From NCBI RefSeq assembly GCF_001660705.2, contig NZ_LYBV02000027.1:1-64000 (forward strand): a stretch of 64,000 nt of DNA, written 5' to 3'. The first letter of the stretch is position 1. Every line of letters begins with the position of its first letter. Below the pieces are notes generated by a model. It searched no databases, had not been told where the DNA came from, and worked only from the letters and a program-made list of their open reading frames with translations. The position numbers and the translations under genes were made by a program. This stretch comes from Saccharicrinis aurantiacus. Its GTDB lineage: Bacteria > Bacteroidota > Bacteroidia > Bacteroidales > Marinilabiliaceae. Positions 1 through 8,915 of this stretch are shown piece by piece.

Positions 1-20
1 GATAATACATCAATAATGGT

Positions 21-54
21 AAAGCCTTGCAGATACTCTGTGAGGCTTTTTTTT
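21..54 (+). terminator. Rho-independent terminator of an upstream gene
   Basis: The arms AAAGCCT (21-27) and AGGCTTT (43-49) pair, extended by an inner GCAG/CTGT helix, and a run of eight T begins inside the right arm. The U-tract lies on the plus strand, so it ends a transcript entering from before position 1. Confidence 0.75.
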
Positions 55-110
55 GTGCCTTAAAATTGACTTTTAAATCTTTATTATATCACTGCTTGAA
101 TAGTTCTTGT

Positions 111-200
111 GTGAGGGATTGAAGTGACATCCTTTGTGAGCCCATTATGGCGAAGCAAAGATATAACGCAAAGCCCGACCCGCAGGGGCACACCCAAAAT
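111..200 (-). repeat. Dispersed intergenic repeat, copy A (inverted relative to copy B)
   Basis: The reverse complement of this stretch matches 18083-18171 at roughly nine bases in ten over about 88 bp, including the uninterrupted block GGGCTCACAAAGGATG and the block ATATCTTTGCTTCGCCA. It lies between genes and has no reading frame. It looks like a short non-autonomous or REP-like element; no transposase or RAYT gene is present in the window. Confidence 0.75.
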
Positions 201-282
201 AGAATTTTATTAGTTAGGAATGGTTACATTTTAGGTGATTACGTTATGCCAATATTGAAAATTGTAATTAGTGATTAAACAA

Positions 283-310
283 TTTGGTAGTTTCTGCCTT
301 TATATATTTG
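283..310 (+). promoter_or_regulatory. sucD promoter (Bacteroidota type)
   Basis: TTTG at 283-286 and TATATTTG (TAnnTTTG) at 303-310, 16 bp apart. Transcription would begin near 317, which excludes a TTG start at 312 and supports the ATG at 363. Confidence 0.65.
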
Positions 311-362
311 ATTGTTTTTTTATATCTTAAAACAGCAAAATAATCTTATAAAATCTATATGT

Positions 363-1247
363 ATGAGTGTATTGGTATCAAATAAATCAAAAGTAATAGT
401 ACAGGGATTTACAGGCAGTGAAGGTTCTTTTCATGCTTCTCAGATGATAGAATATGGAACTAATGTTGTTGGTGGTGTAACGCCTGGAAAAGGCGGATCA
501 ACCCACCTAGATAGACCTGTTTATAATACAGTAAAGGAAGCTGTAGGTGCTCAGGGGGCTGATGTTTCAGTCATTTTTGTTCCACCTGCATTTGCAGCGG
601 ATGCTATTATGGAGGCTGCTGATGCTGGTATAAAAGTAGCTATTGCAATTACCGAAGGTATACCTACCAACGATATGGTAAAAGCTAAAGATTACATTAA
701 GGATAAGGATATTACTTTGATTGGACCTAACTGTCCTGGGGTAATTACAGCAGATGAATGTAAGGTGGGTATTATGCCTGGTTTTATATTTAAGAAAGGG
801 AGAATAGGAATTGTATCAAAATCTGGTACGTTAACATATGAGGCAGCCGATCAGGTTGTTAAAGTTGGTTTAGGAATTTCTACAGCTATTGGTATAGGTG
901 GTGATCCGGTAATTGGAACCAATACAAGGGAGGCCGTTGAATTGTTCATGAATGATGATGAGACAGATGCTATTGTCATGATTGGTGAGATTGGTGGCAC
1001 GATGGAAGCTGATGCAGCACGCTGGATTAAAGAAAATGGTACCAAACCTGTTGTTGGCTTTATCGCTGGTCAAACGGCTCCAAAAGGGCGTAGAATGGGA
1101 CATGCTGGTGCTATTGTTGGCGGAGCAGAAGATACTGCTGCAGCTAAAATGGAAGTAATGCGTGAGTGTGGTATCCATGTGGTTGACTCACCTGCTGATT
1201 TAGGTGAAACAATGAAAAGAGCATTAGAAACCGTATCAAGTTTATAA
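363..1247 (+). CDS. sucD: Succinyl-CoA synthetase (ADP-forming) alpha subunit
   Basis: This is the alpha subunit of succinate-CoA ligase, which makes succinate and ATP/GTP from succinyl-CoA in the TCA cycle. The 294-residue product has the N-terminal CoA-binding Rossmann region ([14 protein letters not shown] around residue 16), the [10 protein letters not shown] segment near 151, and the phosphohistidine loop RRMGHAGAI with the active-site His at about 247. The ATG at 363 was chosen over a TTG at 312 because the -7 box is at 303-310 and 294 residues is the usual family length. The beta subunit gene sucC is not adjacent; the gene appears monocistronic, with its own promoter and terminator. 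The call is secure from motifs and length. Confidence 0.95.
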   Translation: MSVLVSNKSKVIVQGFTGSEGSFHASQMIEYGTNVVGGVTPGKGGSTHLDRPVYNTVKEAVGAQGADVSVIFVPPAFAADAIMEAADAGIKVAIAITEGIPTNDMVKAKDYIKDKDITLIGPNCPGVITADECKVGIMPGFIFKKGRIGIVSKSGTLTYEAADQVVKVGLGISTAIGIGGDPVIGTNTREAVELFMNDDETDAIVMIGEIGGTMEADAARWIKENGTKPVVGFIAGQTAPKGRRMGHAGAIVGGAEDTAAAKMEVMRECGIHVVDSPADLGETMKRALETVSSL

Positions 1248-1266
1248 TATTTATTTAGTAATTGGG

Positions 1267-1304
1267 TTAAAAAGGTGTTTCATACTAGATGGAACACCTT
1301 TTTT
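1267..1304. terminator. Bidirectional terminator between sucD and the methylase gene
   Basis: AAAAGGTGTT and AACACCTTTT form a ten-base-pair arm pair with A and T tracts on both sides. It can end sucD on plus and the convergent gene 1336-2277 on minus. Confidence 0.8.
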
Positions 1305-1335
1305 ATGTTTTAAAAGCTTACCACGCAAATGGTGA

Positions 1336-2277
1336 TTATTTTTCACATACCCATACTTTTCTAGCAAAACTTCCTTTTCCGGGTTTACCAACGTTACATT
1401 GATCGATTATCTTAAATTTGGTTTCGGCTATAAAGTCAGTGATGTCAGAAGTGGATACAATAACGAGTCGATCTGATATTTCAGCTGATGATTTAATTAT
1501 ATGTAAAACCTCTTCATCAGTAGCCTTGCTGTATAAATTGTAAGGTAAATCGAGAATAGCAGCATCGTATCTTTTTTCAAGATCTTTTATGTCTGACCGG
1601 AATACTTCGGTTGTATAATTGAAGTGCGCCAGGTTTATGCGAGCATCTCTGGTGGCTTTCCAATTAATATCGCAGCCTTCAATATGGTATCCCGAGAAGC
1701 AGGCTTCAAGCATAATTGTGCCAACACCACAGCATGCGTCAATTAAGCTTGTATTTTTATTGTTTTCGGCAGCAATACTTACCAATGCTTTTGCTATGCT
1801 TACATTTATTGAGTTACTGAATGAGCGTGGTTTTTTGTTGTGTTTATGCCACGCAAAATCATCTTTGTTAATAATGCCAAAATACCAAATCCCTTTGTAC
1901 GTGCATAAACCATAGGTTATCTTCGGTTTATAGTAATCAGGATCACCTTCGATACTGAATCCAATATCCTTTAGCTTTTTTAATCTATCAGAATATTCTG
2001 TTGTATCTCCATCCAGAACAATATATTCTACTTTAAAGTCATCAACATGTATGTTCTGTTTTTTGACAAGAGTAACGAGCGTTGAATAATCATCTGATGA
2101 TGTTATTATATCAAAACGCTTTTTTATATAGGCACTTTCTGATGGCTCTGCTTTAATATCAGAGAAAAGTTGTCGGTTTTCCTCTTCTTTTTTAAAGATG
2201 TATTTTGATTCGAGCTTGCATAATTCAGCTTCAGTGTTATCGTAACTAAAGGTGTATATATATTGCTTTATTGACAT
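1336..2277 (-). CDS. Putative RNA methyltransferase, UPF0020/TRM11-like
   Basis: A SAM-dependent methyltransferase, probably of tRNA or rRNA bases. The 313-residue protein has an N-terminal half of uncertain fold and a Rossmann methylase half: motif I DACCGVGT at about 180-187, the acidic GCDIN at 201-205, and the catalytic motif DLPYN at 243-247 in the place of the [DN]PPY of amino-methylating enzymes. This arrangement matches the UPF0020 family (RlmL, Trm11, Trm14 relatives). A THUMP domain is expected in that family but I cannot confirm one in the N-terminal part. The gene is followed by a shared terminator and preceded by the FKBP gene on the same strand (63 nt gap). Substrate is not deducible. 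Confidence 0.75.
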   Translation of the reverse strand: MSIKQYIYTFSYDNTEAELCKLESKYIFKKEEENRQLFSDIKAEPSESAYIKKRFDIITSSDDYSTLVTLVKKQNIHVDDFKVEYIVLDGDTTEYSDRLKKLKDIGFSIEGDPDYYKPKITYGLCTYKGIWYFGIINKDDFAWHKHNKKPRSFSNSINVSIAKALVSIAAENNKNTSLIDACCGVGTIMLEACFSGYHIEGCDINWKATRDARINLAHFNYTTEVFRSDIKDLEKRYDAAILDLPYNLYSKATDEEVLHIIKSSAEISDRLVIVSTSDITDFIAETKFKIIDQCNVGKPGKGSFARKVWVCEK

Positions 2278-2340
2278 ATTGTATTTTGTTTATTTATAAG
2301 ATTTTGATGCTTATCTAGTTAACTATAATTGTGTTATTAG

Positions 2341-2796
2341 TTACAATATATCTTTCAAAGTCATATCAAATATTAGCGTAGTATAGGGTTTGATATCTTT
2401 ACCAGAACCATTTTTACCATAGGCAGCAGCAGAGGGAATAAAAATAGTAGCTTCTTCGCCCTGTTGTAGGGCTTGGGCTCCGATACTAAAACCTGCTATC
2501 ATATCTTTTTGCCCAATACTAAATACCATATTTCCTGAGTCGATTTTTCGGCCATTTGGTAAATAGCCTTGGTAGCTTACCTTCACAGTTTGTCCGTTAG
2601 GAAGTTTTGTTCCATAATTATTAGACTCTTTATAAATACGAACGCCCATTTCTAACTCTTCACTTTCTTCAAATGCTTCGAGTTTATCTTGAGCAAAATG
2701 TTTGAGGGCTTTCATCTTAGCTTTTAAAGCAGTTTGCATGGCAACCATGGTTTGTTCGGCTTCCTCGTTGGTAGATATTTTTCGTGTTTTTGACAT
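2341..2796 (-). CDS. Cytoplasmic FKBP-type peptidyl-prolyl isomerase
   Basis: The 151-residue protein has a charged helical N-terminus (residues 1-60) and an FKBP domain: VKVSYQGYLPNGRKID at about 77-92, FSIGQKDMIAGFSIGAQAL, and the hallmark AAAYGKNGSG with the closing LIFDMTLKDIL. It would speed cis/trans isomerisation at prolines and act as a folding helper. There is no signal peptide or lipobox, so unlike many Bacteroidota FKBPs it is probably cytoplasmic. It lies between the methylase and GNAT genes on the minus strand with gaps of 63 and 115 nt, so it may or may not be co-transcribed. Confidence 0.85.
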   Translation of the reverse strand: MSKTRKISTNEEAEQTMVAMQTALKAKMKALKHFAQDKLEAFEESEELEMGVRIYKESNNYGTKLPNGQTVKVSYQGYLPNGRKIDSGNMVFSIGQKDMIAGFSIGAQALQQGEEATIFIPSAAAYGKNGSGKDIKPYTTLIFDMTLKDIL

Positions 2797-2911
2797 GCGT
2801 AATAAGTTGTAAGCATTAAGTTAATTGCATCTCGTTTATCGTATCTTATAAACGTGTCACTTTAATGTTTTTGATGACTTTTTTATCATTTAAAGCCTAA
2901 AATTCAGGATG

Positions 2912-3436
2912 CTATTTAGTAATGGTTTTCTTTTCTTCAATTATGGTTTTGTAATGCTTAAAACCCATTTTTTTATAGGTTGGTAATGCATTTGGATGAT
3001 CGAGGTCGCAAGTGTTTAATTCTACATAATTGGGCGTTAAATCCCAAGCCAAATCAATGGCCTTTTGCAGAAAGTAATTGCCATAGCCTTTGCCTACAAA
3101 AGCAGGGCTCAATCCAAAATATAATATTTCAACGGCTTTGTTGCTTCTAACTAATTCGCAATAACCAGCTAGAGTCTCCTTTATGTAAAAGCCATGAATA
3201 AAGGTATCTTCACTATTAATTTTAGCAGCAAGTTCTGCATCATCCATTAAAACTCTATCTAACCAATTTAAACTACCGCCCACACTATTGTATAGTTTTA
3301 AATAATTACTGGTAGAAATGGGCTTTTTTAATTGTTGAATGTTGGTATCCTCTTTTGATAAAGCATTTTCCCATACAGGGCGCTGCTCCATTTTAAGGTA
3401 ATAGATATTTGACTTTACTGTGCTATATTGCTGCAT
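2912..3436 (-). CDS. GNAT-family N-acetyltransferase
   Basis: Probable acetyl-CoA-dependent N-acetyltransferase of 174 residues. The acetyl-CoA motif A is visible as LSPAFVGKGYGNYFLQKAI (R/Q-x-x-G-x-G/A type), followed by LNTCDLDHPNALPTYKKMGF, the classical end of the fold. The substrate is unknown. The ATG at 3436 lies about 16 nt below the transcription start expected from a -7 box at 3459-3466 on the same strand. Neighbours (an FKBP and an MFS permease) give no clear functional hint. Confidence 0.8.
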   Translation of the reverse strand: MQQYSTVKSNIYYLKMEQRPVWENALSKEDTNIQQLKKPISTSNYLKLYNSVGGSLNWLDRVLMDDAELAAKINSEDTFIHGFYIKETLAGYCELVRSNKAVEILYFGLSPAFVGKGYGNYFLQKAIDLAWDLTPNYVELNTCDLDHPNALPTYKKMGFKHYKTIIEEKKTITK

Positions 3437-3458
3437 TCTGTATTGTTTTATTCAATGG

Positions 3459-3466
3459 CAAAAGTA
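3459..3466 (-). promoter_or_regulatory. -7 box upstream of the GNAT gene
   Basis: The minus-strand reading is TACTTTTG, matching TAnnTTTG. A clear -33 TTTG is not seen. Confidence 0.4.
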
Positions 3467-3489
3467 GCAATTATCTTATGAAATAGAGG

Positions 3490-4692
3490 TTAAATAGGTT
3501 TTGTATTAATGTCAGATATTGAGCTTTTAGTTTGTTTATTATTGGCTCTTTCATTTATTAGTGTGCTTATCAAGCCAAAGCTTGAAAGGCCAAGAACTAC
3601 AAAGAAACTATAATATAAGCCAACCATTTCTGCAATTACTCCTAACAAAACAGGACCTACTAAGTATCCGACATAACCAGCTCCGGCAATAAAAGCGATG
3701 TTTTCGCTTCTGCGATTCTCATCGTAATTTGAAACAATACGATATACCTCTGGTACCACAACTGAAAATCCTATACCGGTAAAAGCAAAGCCTAGAATAC
3801 TAAGAACGGTATTGGCACTTAGCACTAATAAAAAACCTACTATGCTAATTGAGAAAGCCATTATTAGAACTTTGAATGAACCGTACTTTACCGATAGATT
3901 ATCACCTATTAAGCGAACTAATGTCATTGATAATGAAAATGCTGCATAGCCAAGTCCAACTATGTTTTCGTTTGAATGAGTTACATCCCTCAAAAAAAGT
4001 CCGCTCCAATCTGCAATAGCACCTTCACTCACCATAGATGCTACTCCTATTAAAGAAAGTAATAAAATAGGTTTTTCGATGGCGATGTGTCTCTTCTTTT
4101 TAGTGGGATTATTTGCGTCTTTCTTTTTATCACGCAAGTGCGAAAAATCTTTTCTAAACCACATTTGTATTCCTATTACCAAAGCGGCCATCATACTAAT
4201 ATGAACAAGGGGTTGACCTATATTTGCCATAAGTATAGTTCCGCCACCAGCAGAAATTAAGCCTCCTACGCTCCAAAAGCCGTGGCATGTTGACATTATT
4301 GAAACGTTATTCTGGCGTTCAACAACTCCAATTAACGAATTGGATGCTACTTGTAATGATCCAGATACGGCGCCATATATTATAAAAGCTGCTCCTAAAA
4401 GATAAAGGTTGGGAGCAATAAAAAATAAGATACTGGATAGCGCTACAAATAGGATGCTGTAAAATGATATTTCACCCTCGCCATATTTACGTATTAAGGG
4501 TTTACCTAAGTTTACACCTATTAGAGACCCAACGGCTCCTAAGGCCAATACCGCACCTAATTGTCCTTCTGACATATTTAATTTGCTGGTTATATAGGGA
4601 ATGTATATAATCCATGTGCCAAAAATTAGGGATATAGACAGTAATAACTGTGCTGAGGGCAGTAGTAATTTAAAATTCTTCACGGTATGCAA
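3490..4692 (-). CDS. MFS permease, YbjJ/fucose-permease-like
   Basis: An inner-membrane major facilitator of about 400 residues with roughly twelve hydrophobic segments and a basic central loop (residues about 185-205, KKKDANNPTKKKR). The segment MSTCHGFWSVGG in the fifth helix region is typical of the YbjJ/FucP-like branch. It probably exports or imports a small solute; the substrate is unknown. The start is uncertain: the frame opens with TTG at 4692 and a GTG is three codons on; the first ATG is too far inside. A -7 box at 4742-4749 on the minus strand supports a start here. The gene is divergent from the AraC-type regulator at 4876, which is its likely controller. Confidence 0.8.
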   Translation of the reverse strand: MHTVKNFKLLLPSAQLLLSISLIFGTWIIYIPYITSKLNMSEGQLGAVLALGAVGSLIGVNLGKPLIRKYGEGEISFYSILFVALSSILFFIAPNLYLLGAAFIIYGAVSGSLQVASNSLIGVVERQNNVSIMSTCHGFWSVGGLISAGGGTILMANIGQPLVHISMMAALVIGIQMWFRKDFSHLRDKKKDANNPTKKKRHIAIEKPILLLSLIGVASMVSEGAIADWSGLFLRDVTHSNENIVGLGYAAFSLSMTLVRLIGDNLSVKYGSFKVLIMAFSISIVGFLLVLSANTVLSILGFAFTGIGFSVVVPEVYRIVSNYDENRRSENIAFIAGAGYVGYLVGPVLLGVIAEMVGLYYSFFVVLGLSSFGLISTLINERANNKQTKSSISDINTKPI

Positions 4693-4741
4693 TATTCTTA
4701 TAAATGTAATTTTCAGTATTCTATGTGATCCTAAAACCTTG

Positions 4742-4749
4742 CAAATTTA
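4742..4749 (-). promoter_or_regulatory. -7 box of the MFS gene
   Basis: Minus-strand TAAATTTG (TAnnTTTG), about 50 nt upstream of the TTG start at 4692. The -33 element is not obvious. Confidence 0.45.
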
Positions 4750-4797
4750 GAATTGTGTAAATAGTTATTATTGTCTTATAATATCAAATACTTGGTC

Positions 4798-4805
4798 TAT
4801 ATTTG
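4798..4805 (+). promoter_or_regulatory. -7 box of the AraC-type regulator
   Basis: TATATTTG on the plus strand, 70 nt upstream of the chosen ATG at 4876. With the minus-strand box at 4742-4749 it makes a divergent control region of about 60 bp between the two promoters. Confidence 0.5.
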
Positions 4806-4875
4806 CATTAATCTAATGATTTAGTCTCCATTGAATGTATTTTTCATAGAGTACTCAACACATCATTCTACAAAA

Positions 4876-5727
4876 ATGAAGCCTATTTACGAGCAAATTA
4901 GTCCTAATATTGATAGTAGTTTTAAGTTGCAAGCTGGTGATCCTTGTTGTGAGCCGTTATGGCATATTCATCCGGAATACGAATTGGTTTATGTGCGCAA
5001 TGGCGAAGCTGAAATACAAGTAGGCGCATCTATATATAAATATACCGATGGTTTACTTTTGTTGGTGGGTTCTAATGTGCCGCATTCTAATATGGGGAAT
5101 AACTTACATACCAATAATCATGAGGTTGTGGTGCAAATAAAGCCTGAAACTATTGATTATACATTAAGCCAATTGCCTGAGTTTGCTTCTATTATTAAAA
5201 TGATGAAGCGTTCGGTGCATGGTATGGTATTTACTCAGTTGTTGGATAAGGATATTCCTGATTTAATTGAAGGATTAGAAAAGGAGGATACACTCAATAG
5301 GTTGTTACAACTATTCTCAATATTAGGTCGATTAGCCTCGGAGAAAAACTATAAGCTGTTAAACACTAGTACTACTGTTGGCGAAACCAAGAGTAATGAT
5401 TACTTGCGTATGTCGGCAGTATATAACTTTATTAATGAGCAATACCACCGCAATATTTCAATTACAGAATTGGCCAAATTAACGCAACTTACTGAAACTA
5501 GCTTTTGCCGTTTCTTTAAAAAGGTAAGCGGCCAATCATTTACTAAGTTTTTGAATGAGTATAGAGTAAATAGGGCTTGTAATTACTTAGCAAATCATAA
5601 ATCAACCATAAGCGAGGCTATGGAAATATCGGGCTTTAATGATCCGGCACATTTTACACGTACCTTTAAATCAGTATCGGGTTACACACCTAGGGCATAT
5701 CAAAAGAAAATGCAGAAATGGGAGTGA
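4876..5727 (+). CDS. AraC-family regulator with N-terminal cupin sensor domain
   Basis: A transcription factor of 283 residues. The N-terminal half is a cupin/AraC-binding domain (WHIHPEYELVYVRNGEAEI, then LLLVGSNVPHSN), which would bind a small ligand. The C-terminal ~100 residues carry two helix-turn-helix motifs (ISITELAKLTQLTETSFCR and STISEAMEISGFNDPAHFTR) ending in the family signature GYTPRAYQKK. The frame also opens with TTG at 4831, but the ATG at 4876 follows an A-rich leader and gives the usual domain start. It is divergent from the MFS permease, so it probably regulates that gene in response to the transported solute. Confidence 0.85.
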   Translation: MKPIYEQISPNIDSSFKLQAGDPCCEPLWHIHPEYELVYVRNGEAEIQVGASIYKYTDGLLLLVGSNVPHSNMGNNLHTNNHEVVVQIKPETIDYTLSQLPEFASIIKMMKRSVHGMVFTQLLDKDIPDLIEGLEKEDTLNRLLQLFSILGRLASEKNYKLLNTSTTVGETKSNDYLRMSAVYNFINEQYHRNISITELAKLTQLTETSFCRFFKKVSGQSFTKFLNEYRVNRACNYLANHKSTISEAMEISGFNDPAHFTRTFKSVSGYTPRAYQKKMQKWE

Positions 5728-5822
5728 GTAATGATTTTAATGAGGTTGTTTATTGTTATAGCAGAATGTGAATTGTTGCAATCCTATTTTAAACCACTGT
5801 AGTACGTATGCTTTAATTACTA

Positions 5823-5864
5823 AAACAAAAATGCCTCGCTAAAATTAGTAAGGCATTTTTGTTT
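5823..5864. terminator. Bidirectional terminator
   Basis: A perfect 14-bp inverted repeat, AAACAAAAATGCCT (5823-5836) and AGGCATTTTTGTTT (5851-5864), between the convergent AraC gene and the gene at 5880-7220. Confidence 0.85.
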
Positions 5865-5879
5865 GTCCATTCTTTATGA

Positions 5880-7220
5880 CTAATAATTGTCTCTAATGTG
5901 AATGCGCTCGTATTCAATGATCTGTTCAGGATTGATTTTATTACCTTCGGTAAATAAAAAAGGTGCTAAAACAAGTTTATCTTTCGTGATAGATCTTATT
6001 TGTATTTTATCAATCATATTAAAATTCTCCTTTTCGTTATCGAGGGTCTCCTTATCATAGGCCAGTAACAAAATTTTATTACCATTAACCATAGAATAAT
6101 TTTTCCAAAACATTTCAGCATCATAAGATTGATGGTCCCACCATCCTTTTTGACTTAAAAGTTTACCATCTGGTTTTATATGTACTATACGGCTTTCATC
6201 TGATTTCCCATTAACCTTTACTTGTTTCCACGATCCATATAAAAGGGCATTTATTTCGGCATATGTATTTGGATGCTCTACCAACTTAAAACTTGGGCTT
6301 GGAGAGAAACCATTAGGAAATTCAAAATCGCTTACGGATAGTTCTTTGGTTGTATTTTTTACCATTTCATTCTCTTCAAGAATCTTAATTCTTTGTTGTG
6401 CTCTTTGTGCAGGCATAGCACTAAAACCCTGAAAGTGTGTTAAGAACTCATCGCATAAAGCACCTACCTTTTTGTAGTTACCCATTAGCATAGCTGCATA
6501 AAAGTTGTTAATTAGAACTGGTTGAGCCACCTTTTTATTAATTCTACTCTTTTTATCTTCGTAATTGGCTTCTTCCAATATCTTATCATTCATCTCAATT
6601 GCTTTACTAAAAAACGAATTGGCTGTTACGTAGTCTTTAATCTGATGCGCTTTAATACCTTTTTCAAGTGTTTGGTAGGCAGCTTTTACATCGTCAATAT
6701 TATCGCCTTTTTTTACCTCAAATACTACTAAGCGTAGCACCCTGTTGGTTGAATGGAAGAGGTGACTGAAGTGTTCACTAATTTCTTTGTTTACATCGCC
6801 CGACATAGAGCTTAGGTATTGCGGAGAATACTTTTCAGGCTCTAAGTAAAAGAAATGATTAAACACACGGTAATACACTAAAGTGTCTTGCTTTTTATCT
6901 CTAACCTCAAATTCAACAACTGATGAAACCGCAATTTTATTGATGTTTTCAGCTGTGGCTACGTGGTTTACCCATTTAGTGTTGTGTTTATAGGTTTTAT
7001 TTGGGCTTACTTTTAAGTAATAATCATAATTGCTTTCGTGACTTTTACCATATAAACGTATATCCATGTGGCTGTTCGAATACCATGAGGCAGTACTATC
7101 TATCATATGAACATAAGGAAATTGCTCATAAGTAGTTTTGAATCGTACTTTTTTAAACGATTGTGCGCTTAGGTTGATGCCAGTACAAAGTATCAGACAA
7201 AAGTAGAATGTTTTTTTCAT
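5880..7220 (-). CDS. Exported protein of unknown function
   Basis: I do not recognise this 446-residue protein. It begins with a Sec signal peptide (MKKTFYFCLILCTGINLSA, cleavage before QSFKK) and lacks a lipobox, so it is probably periplasmic or exported. Residues about 160-280 are helical with alternating A/K/E-rich stretches (AYQTLEKGIKAHQIKDYVTA) that could be TPR-like helices. The C-terminal part (LYGSWKQVKVNGKSDESRIV, about residues 325-440) looks like a small beta domain similar in tone to lipocalin-like stress lipoproteins. The ATG at 7220 is the only sensible start. It stands alone on the minus strand. Confidence 0.6.
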   Translation of the reverse strand: MKKTFYFCLILCTGINLSAQSFKKVRFKTTYEQFPYVHMIDSTASWYSNSHMDIRLYGKSHESNYDYYLKVSPNKTYKHNTKWVNHVATAENINKIAVSSVVEFEVRDKKQDTLVYYRVFNHFFYLEPEKYSPQYLSSMSGDVNKEISEHFSHLFHSTNRVLRLVVFEVKKGDNIDDVKAAYQTLEKGIKAHQIKDYVTANSFFSKAIEMNDKILEEANYEDKKSRINKKVAQPVLINNFYAAMLMGNYKKVGALCDEFLTHFQGFSAMPAQRAQQRIKILEENEMVKNTTKELSVSDFEFPNGFSPSPSFKLVEHPNTYAEINALLYGSWKQVKVNGKSDESRIVHIKPDGKLLSQKGWWDHQSYDAEMFWKNYSMVNGNKILLLAYDKETLDNEKENFNMIDKIQIRSITKDKLVLAPFLFTEGNKINPEQIIEYERIHIRDNY

Positions 7221-7675
7221 AAAGTTTAATTATAGTTTAGATGCCTTAGGGAGGATGTTATATACATATCCCGTTATTTCATTATAGCCTGTATACTAAT
7301 CACTTAGCAATGAGGTTACGTTTTGTCTTTTTTATGATAAGTTTACTTCGTATCTAAATTGAATTTGCTTCGAAATAAAAAGCGCAACATTTTCATTTAG
7401 GATAGTGCTTATAATGAATGGTTTTATAAAATAGAAGTATTTTATTTTATGTTAATAATCATTAGATTTGATAGGATATTTGAATGTTGAATAATTGTAT
7501 CCGAATATTGTATGGGTGCTGATTGCTACTGTCAATTATGAAAATAATAAGATTAAATAAAGTACCATTTGAAGAATAAATATCTTATGGCATGCGTATT
7601 AATGGTCAGCTAGTTGGGTTTATAATTCATGCTATTGATATAAGGTTTGGCCTAAAATTAAATTTTAAGAAGTAA
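7221..7675. other. Intergenic region without a visible gene
   Basis: 455 bp between the exported protein gene and the YdeI-like gene, which diverge. It is AT-rich, and both strands are broken by stops except for the antisense shadow that enters from 7676. A weak -7-like sequence (ATAAGGTTTGG near 7639-7649) could serve the gene at 7676. I see nothing else. Confidence 0.5.
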
Positions 7676-8242
7676 ATGAACGAACCAACAACTATATATT
7701 TCAACAACAGAAAAGAGTGGAGGCAATGGCTTGAGCTAAACTTTGAAACAAAAGATGAGATTTGGTTAGAGTATCCTTTAAAGAAATCGAATAAGAAACG
7801 AATACTGTATAATGATGCCGTTGAAGAAGCGCTTTGTTTTGGTTGGATTGATAGTACGCTTAAGTCCTTAAACGAAAATACATCTATACAAAGGTTTTGT
7901 AAGCGAAGAAAGAATTCTACTTTTTCACAACCCAATATTGAACGATTAAAATGGCTTTTCAATAATGATTTAGTTCATCATTCAATTAAGGGCGAAGTTC
8001 TAATAATAGTTCAGCAAAAATTCACTTTTCCCGATGATATAATAGAAAAGTTGAAAAAGGATAAAGTTGTTTGGGATAATTATCAAAACTTCACAGAGCC
8101 TTATAAACGAATTAGAGTTGCGTATATTCAAAGTGCCCGAAAAAGAGAAGGTGAGTTTGAAAAGCGTTTAAGTAATTTTATTAGCAAAACAAAAGAGAAC
8201 AAAATAATTAAAGGTTTTGGTGGTATTGATAAATACTACTAG
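7676..8242 (+). CDS. YdeI/OmpD-associated (OmdA) family protein
   Basis: A 188-residue cytoplasmic protein matching the YdeI/OmdA pattern: the N-terminal WRQWLELNFETKDEIWLEYP, the signature YNDAVEEALCFGWIDSTLK at about residues 45-63, RRKNSTFSQPNIERLKWL, and a C-terminal lysine/arginine-rich helical tail. The family is widespread, often annotated as bacteriocin-protection or OmpD-associated, with no settled biochemistry. The usual RFTPR-x-x-S-x-W-S core reads RFCKRRKNSTFS here, so the Trp is replaced. It is followed by a hairpin at 8261-8292. Confidence 0.8.
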   Translation: MNEPTTIYFNNRKEWRQWLELNFETKDEIWLEYPLKKSNKKRILYNDAVEEALCFGWIDSTLKSLNENTSIQRFCKRRKNSTFSQPNIERLKWLFNNDLVHHSIKGEVLIIVQQKFTFPDDIIEKLKKDKVVWDNYQNFTEPYKRIRVAYIQSARKREGEFEKRLSNFISKTKENKIIKGFGGIDKYY

Positions 8243-8260
8243 ATACCATAATCGAAAAGA

Positions 8261-8292
8261 AACAGTGCCTTTTATATAACAAAGGCACTGTT
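8261..8292 (+). terminator. Hairpin after the YdeI-like gene
   Basis: Perfect 12-bp arms AACAGTGCCTTT and AAAGGCACTGTT with an eight-base loop. There is no strong T-run after it, so it may be a weak terminator or an mRNA-end stabiliser. Confidence 0.5.
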
Positions 8293-8324
8293 ATCACCCA
8301 TAATTTAATCTAAAATTAACAGAA

Positions 8325-8786
8325 ATGAAGGAACTTAAAATTAACTCAGAAGGAATTAATCATTCAGCAATTAACCTTGGTAGTCTTGATGAATTAAAGG
8401 ACTATTCTTATATGCACCCAAAGCGAAAGCAAGAAGTAAAAGGAAAAGTTTTTATTGGAGAAATATTAAAATCAAGCAGTGCCGAAATTTCATTTACCGT
8501 ATTTCCGCCCCACACAGAAATGCCTTTTTTTCATCAACATAAAAACAATGAAGAAATTTATGTTGTTATAAAAGGATCGGGACAATTTCAAATAGACGAT
8601 TCTTTGTTTGATATCTCTGAAGGCTCGGTAATAAGAGTATCTCCTGAAGGAAAAAGAACATACCGTAATAACTCAGATAGTCCCTTAACATTTTTGTGTA
8701 TTCAGAATAAAATGGGTTCGCTAGATCAATTTAATGTAGAGGATGGTTGCTTAGCAGAATGTGAAAATCTTTGGGAGAAAGAATAA
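8325..8786 (+). CDS. Single-domain cupin protein
   Basis: A 153-residue cupin. Motif 1 appears as FFHQHKNNEEIYVVIKGSG (two His and a Glu of the metal triad, about residues 67-85), and motif 2 as RVSPEGKRTYRN-x-SDSPL, where the second-motif His of G-x(5)-P-x-G-x(2)-H-x(3)-N is missing. Metal binding may therefore be incomplete, or the protein may be a ligand-binding cupin. It is cytoplasmic with no signal peptide. The neighbouring YdeI-like gene is separated by a hairpin, so it is probably transcribed on its own and ended by the terminator at 8916-8955. Confidence 0.75.
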   Translation: MKELKINSEGINHSAINLGSLDELKDYSYMHPKRKQEVKGKVFIGEILKSSSAEISFTVFPPHTEMPFFHQHKNNEEIYVVIKGSGQFQIDDSLFDISEGSVIRVSPEGKRTYRNNSDSPLTFLCIQNKMGSLDQFNVEDGCLAECENLWEKE

Positions 8787-8915
8787 TAACTTTACAACAA
8801 AACAGCAGTCAATGTTAATGACATTTTGGCTAAGAGTAATATTTTAGAATCAAACGGCTTATACTTATATGACAGGTATAGGTGGTTTAAAGAAACAACT
8901 TTCAGAAAAAATGCG

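Larger units (their letters stand above)
1..362. other. Leading intergenic region before sucD
   Basis: No gene is seen here. The stretch holds a terminator hairpin for a gene outside the window (21-54), one copy of a dispersed repeat (111-200) and the sucD promoter (283-310). The open frame that begins with TTG at 312 is discounted because it starts beside the -7 box, upstream of any likely mRNA start. Confidence 0.7.

Noticed and set aside
312-362. N-terminal extension of sucD from a TTG codon
   Set aside because: The -7 promoter box at 303-310 puts the mRNA start after the TTG; the ATG at 363 gives the normal protein length.
870-1178. Antisense frame of 102 codons inside sucD
   Set aside because: It is a shadow of a strongly conserved gene; no start signal and no recognisable product.
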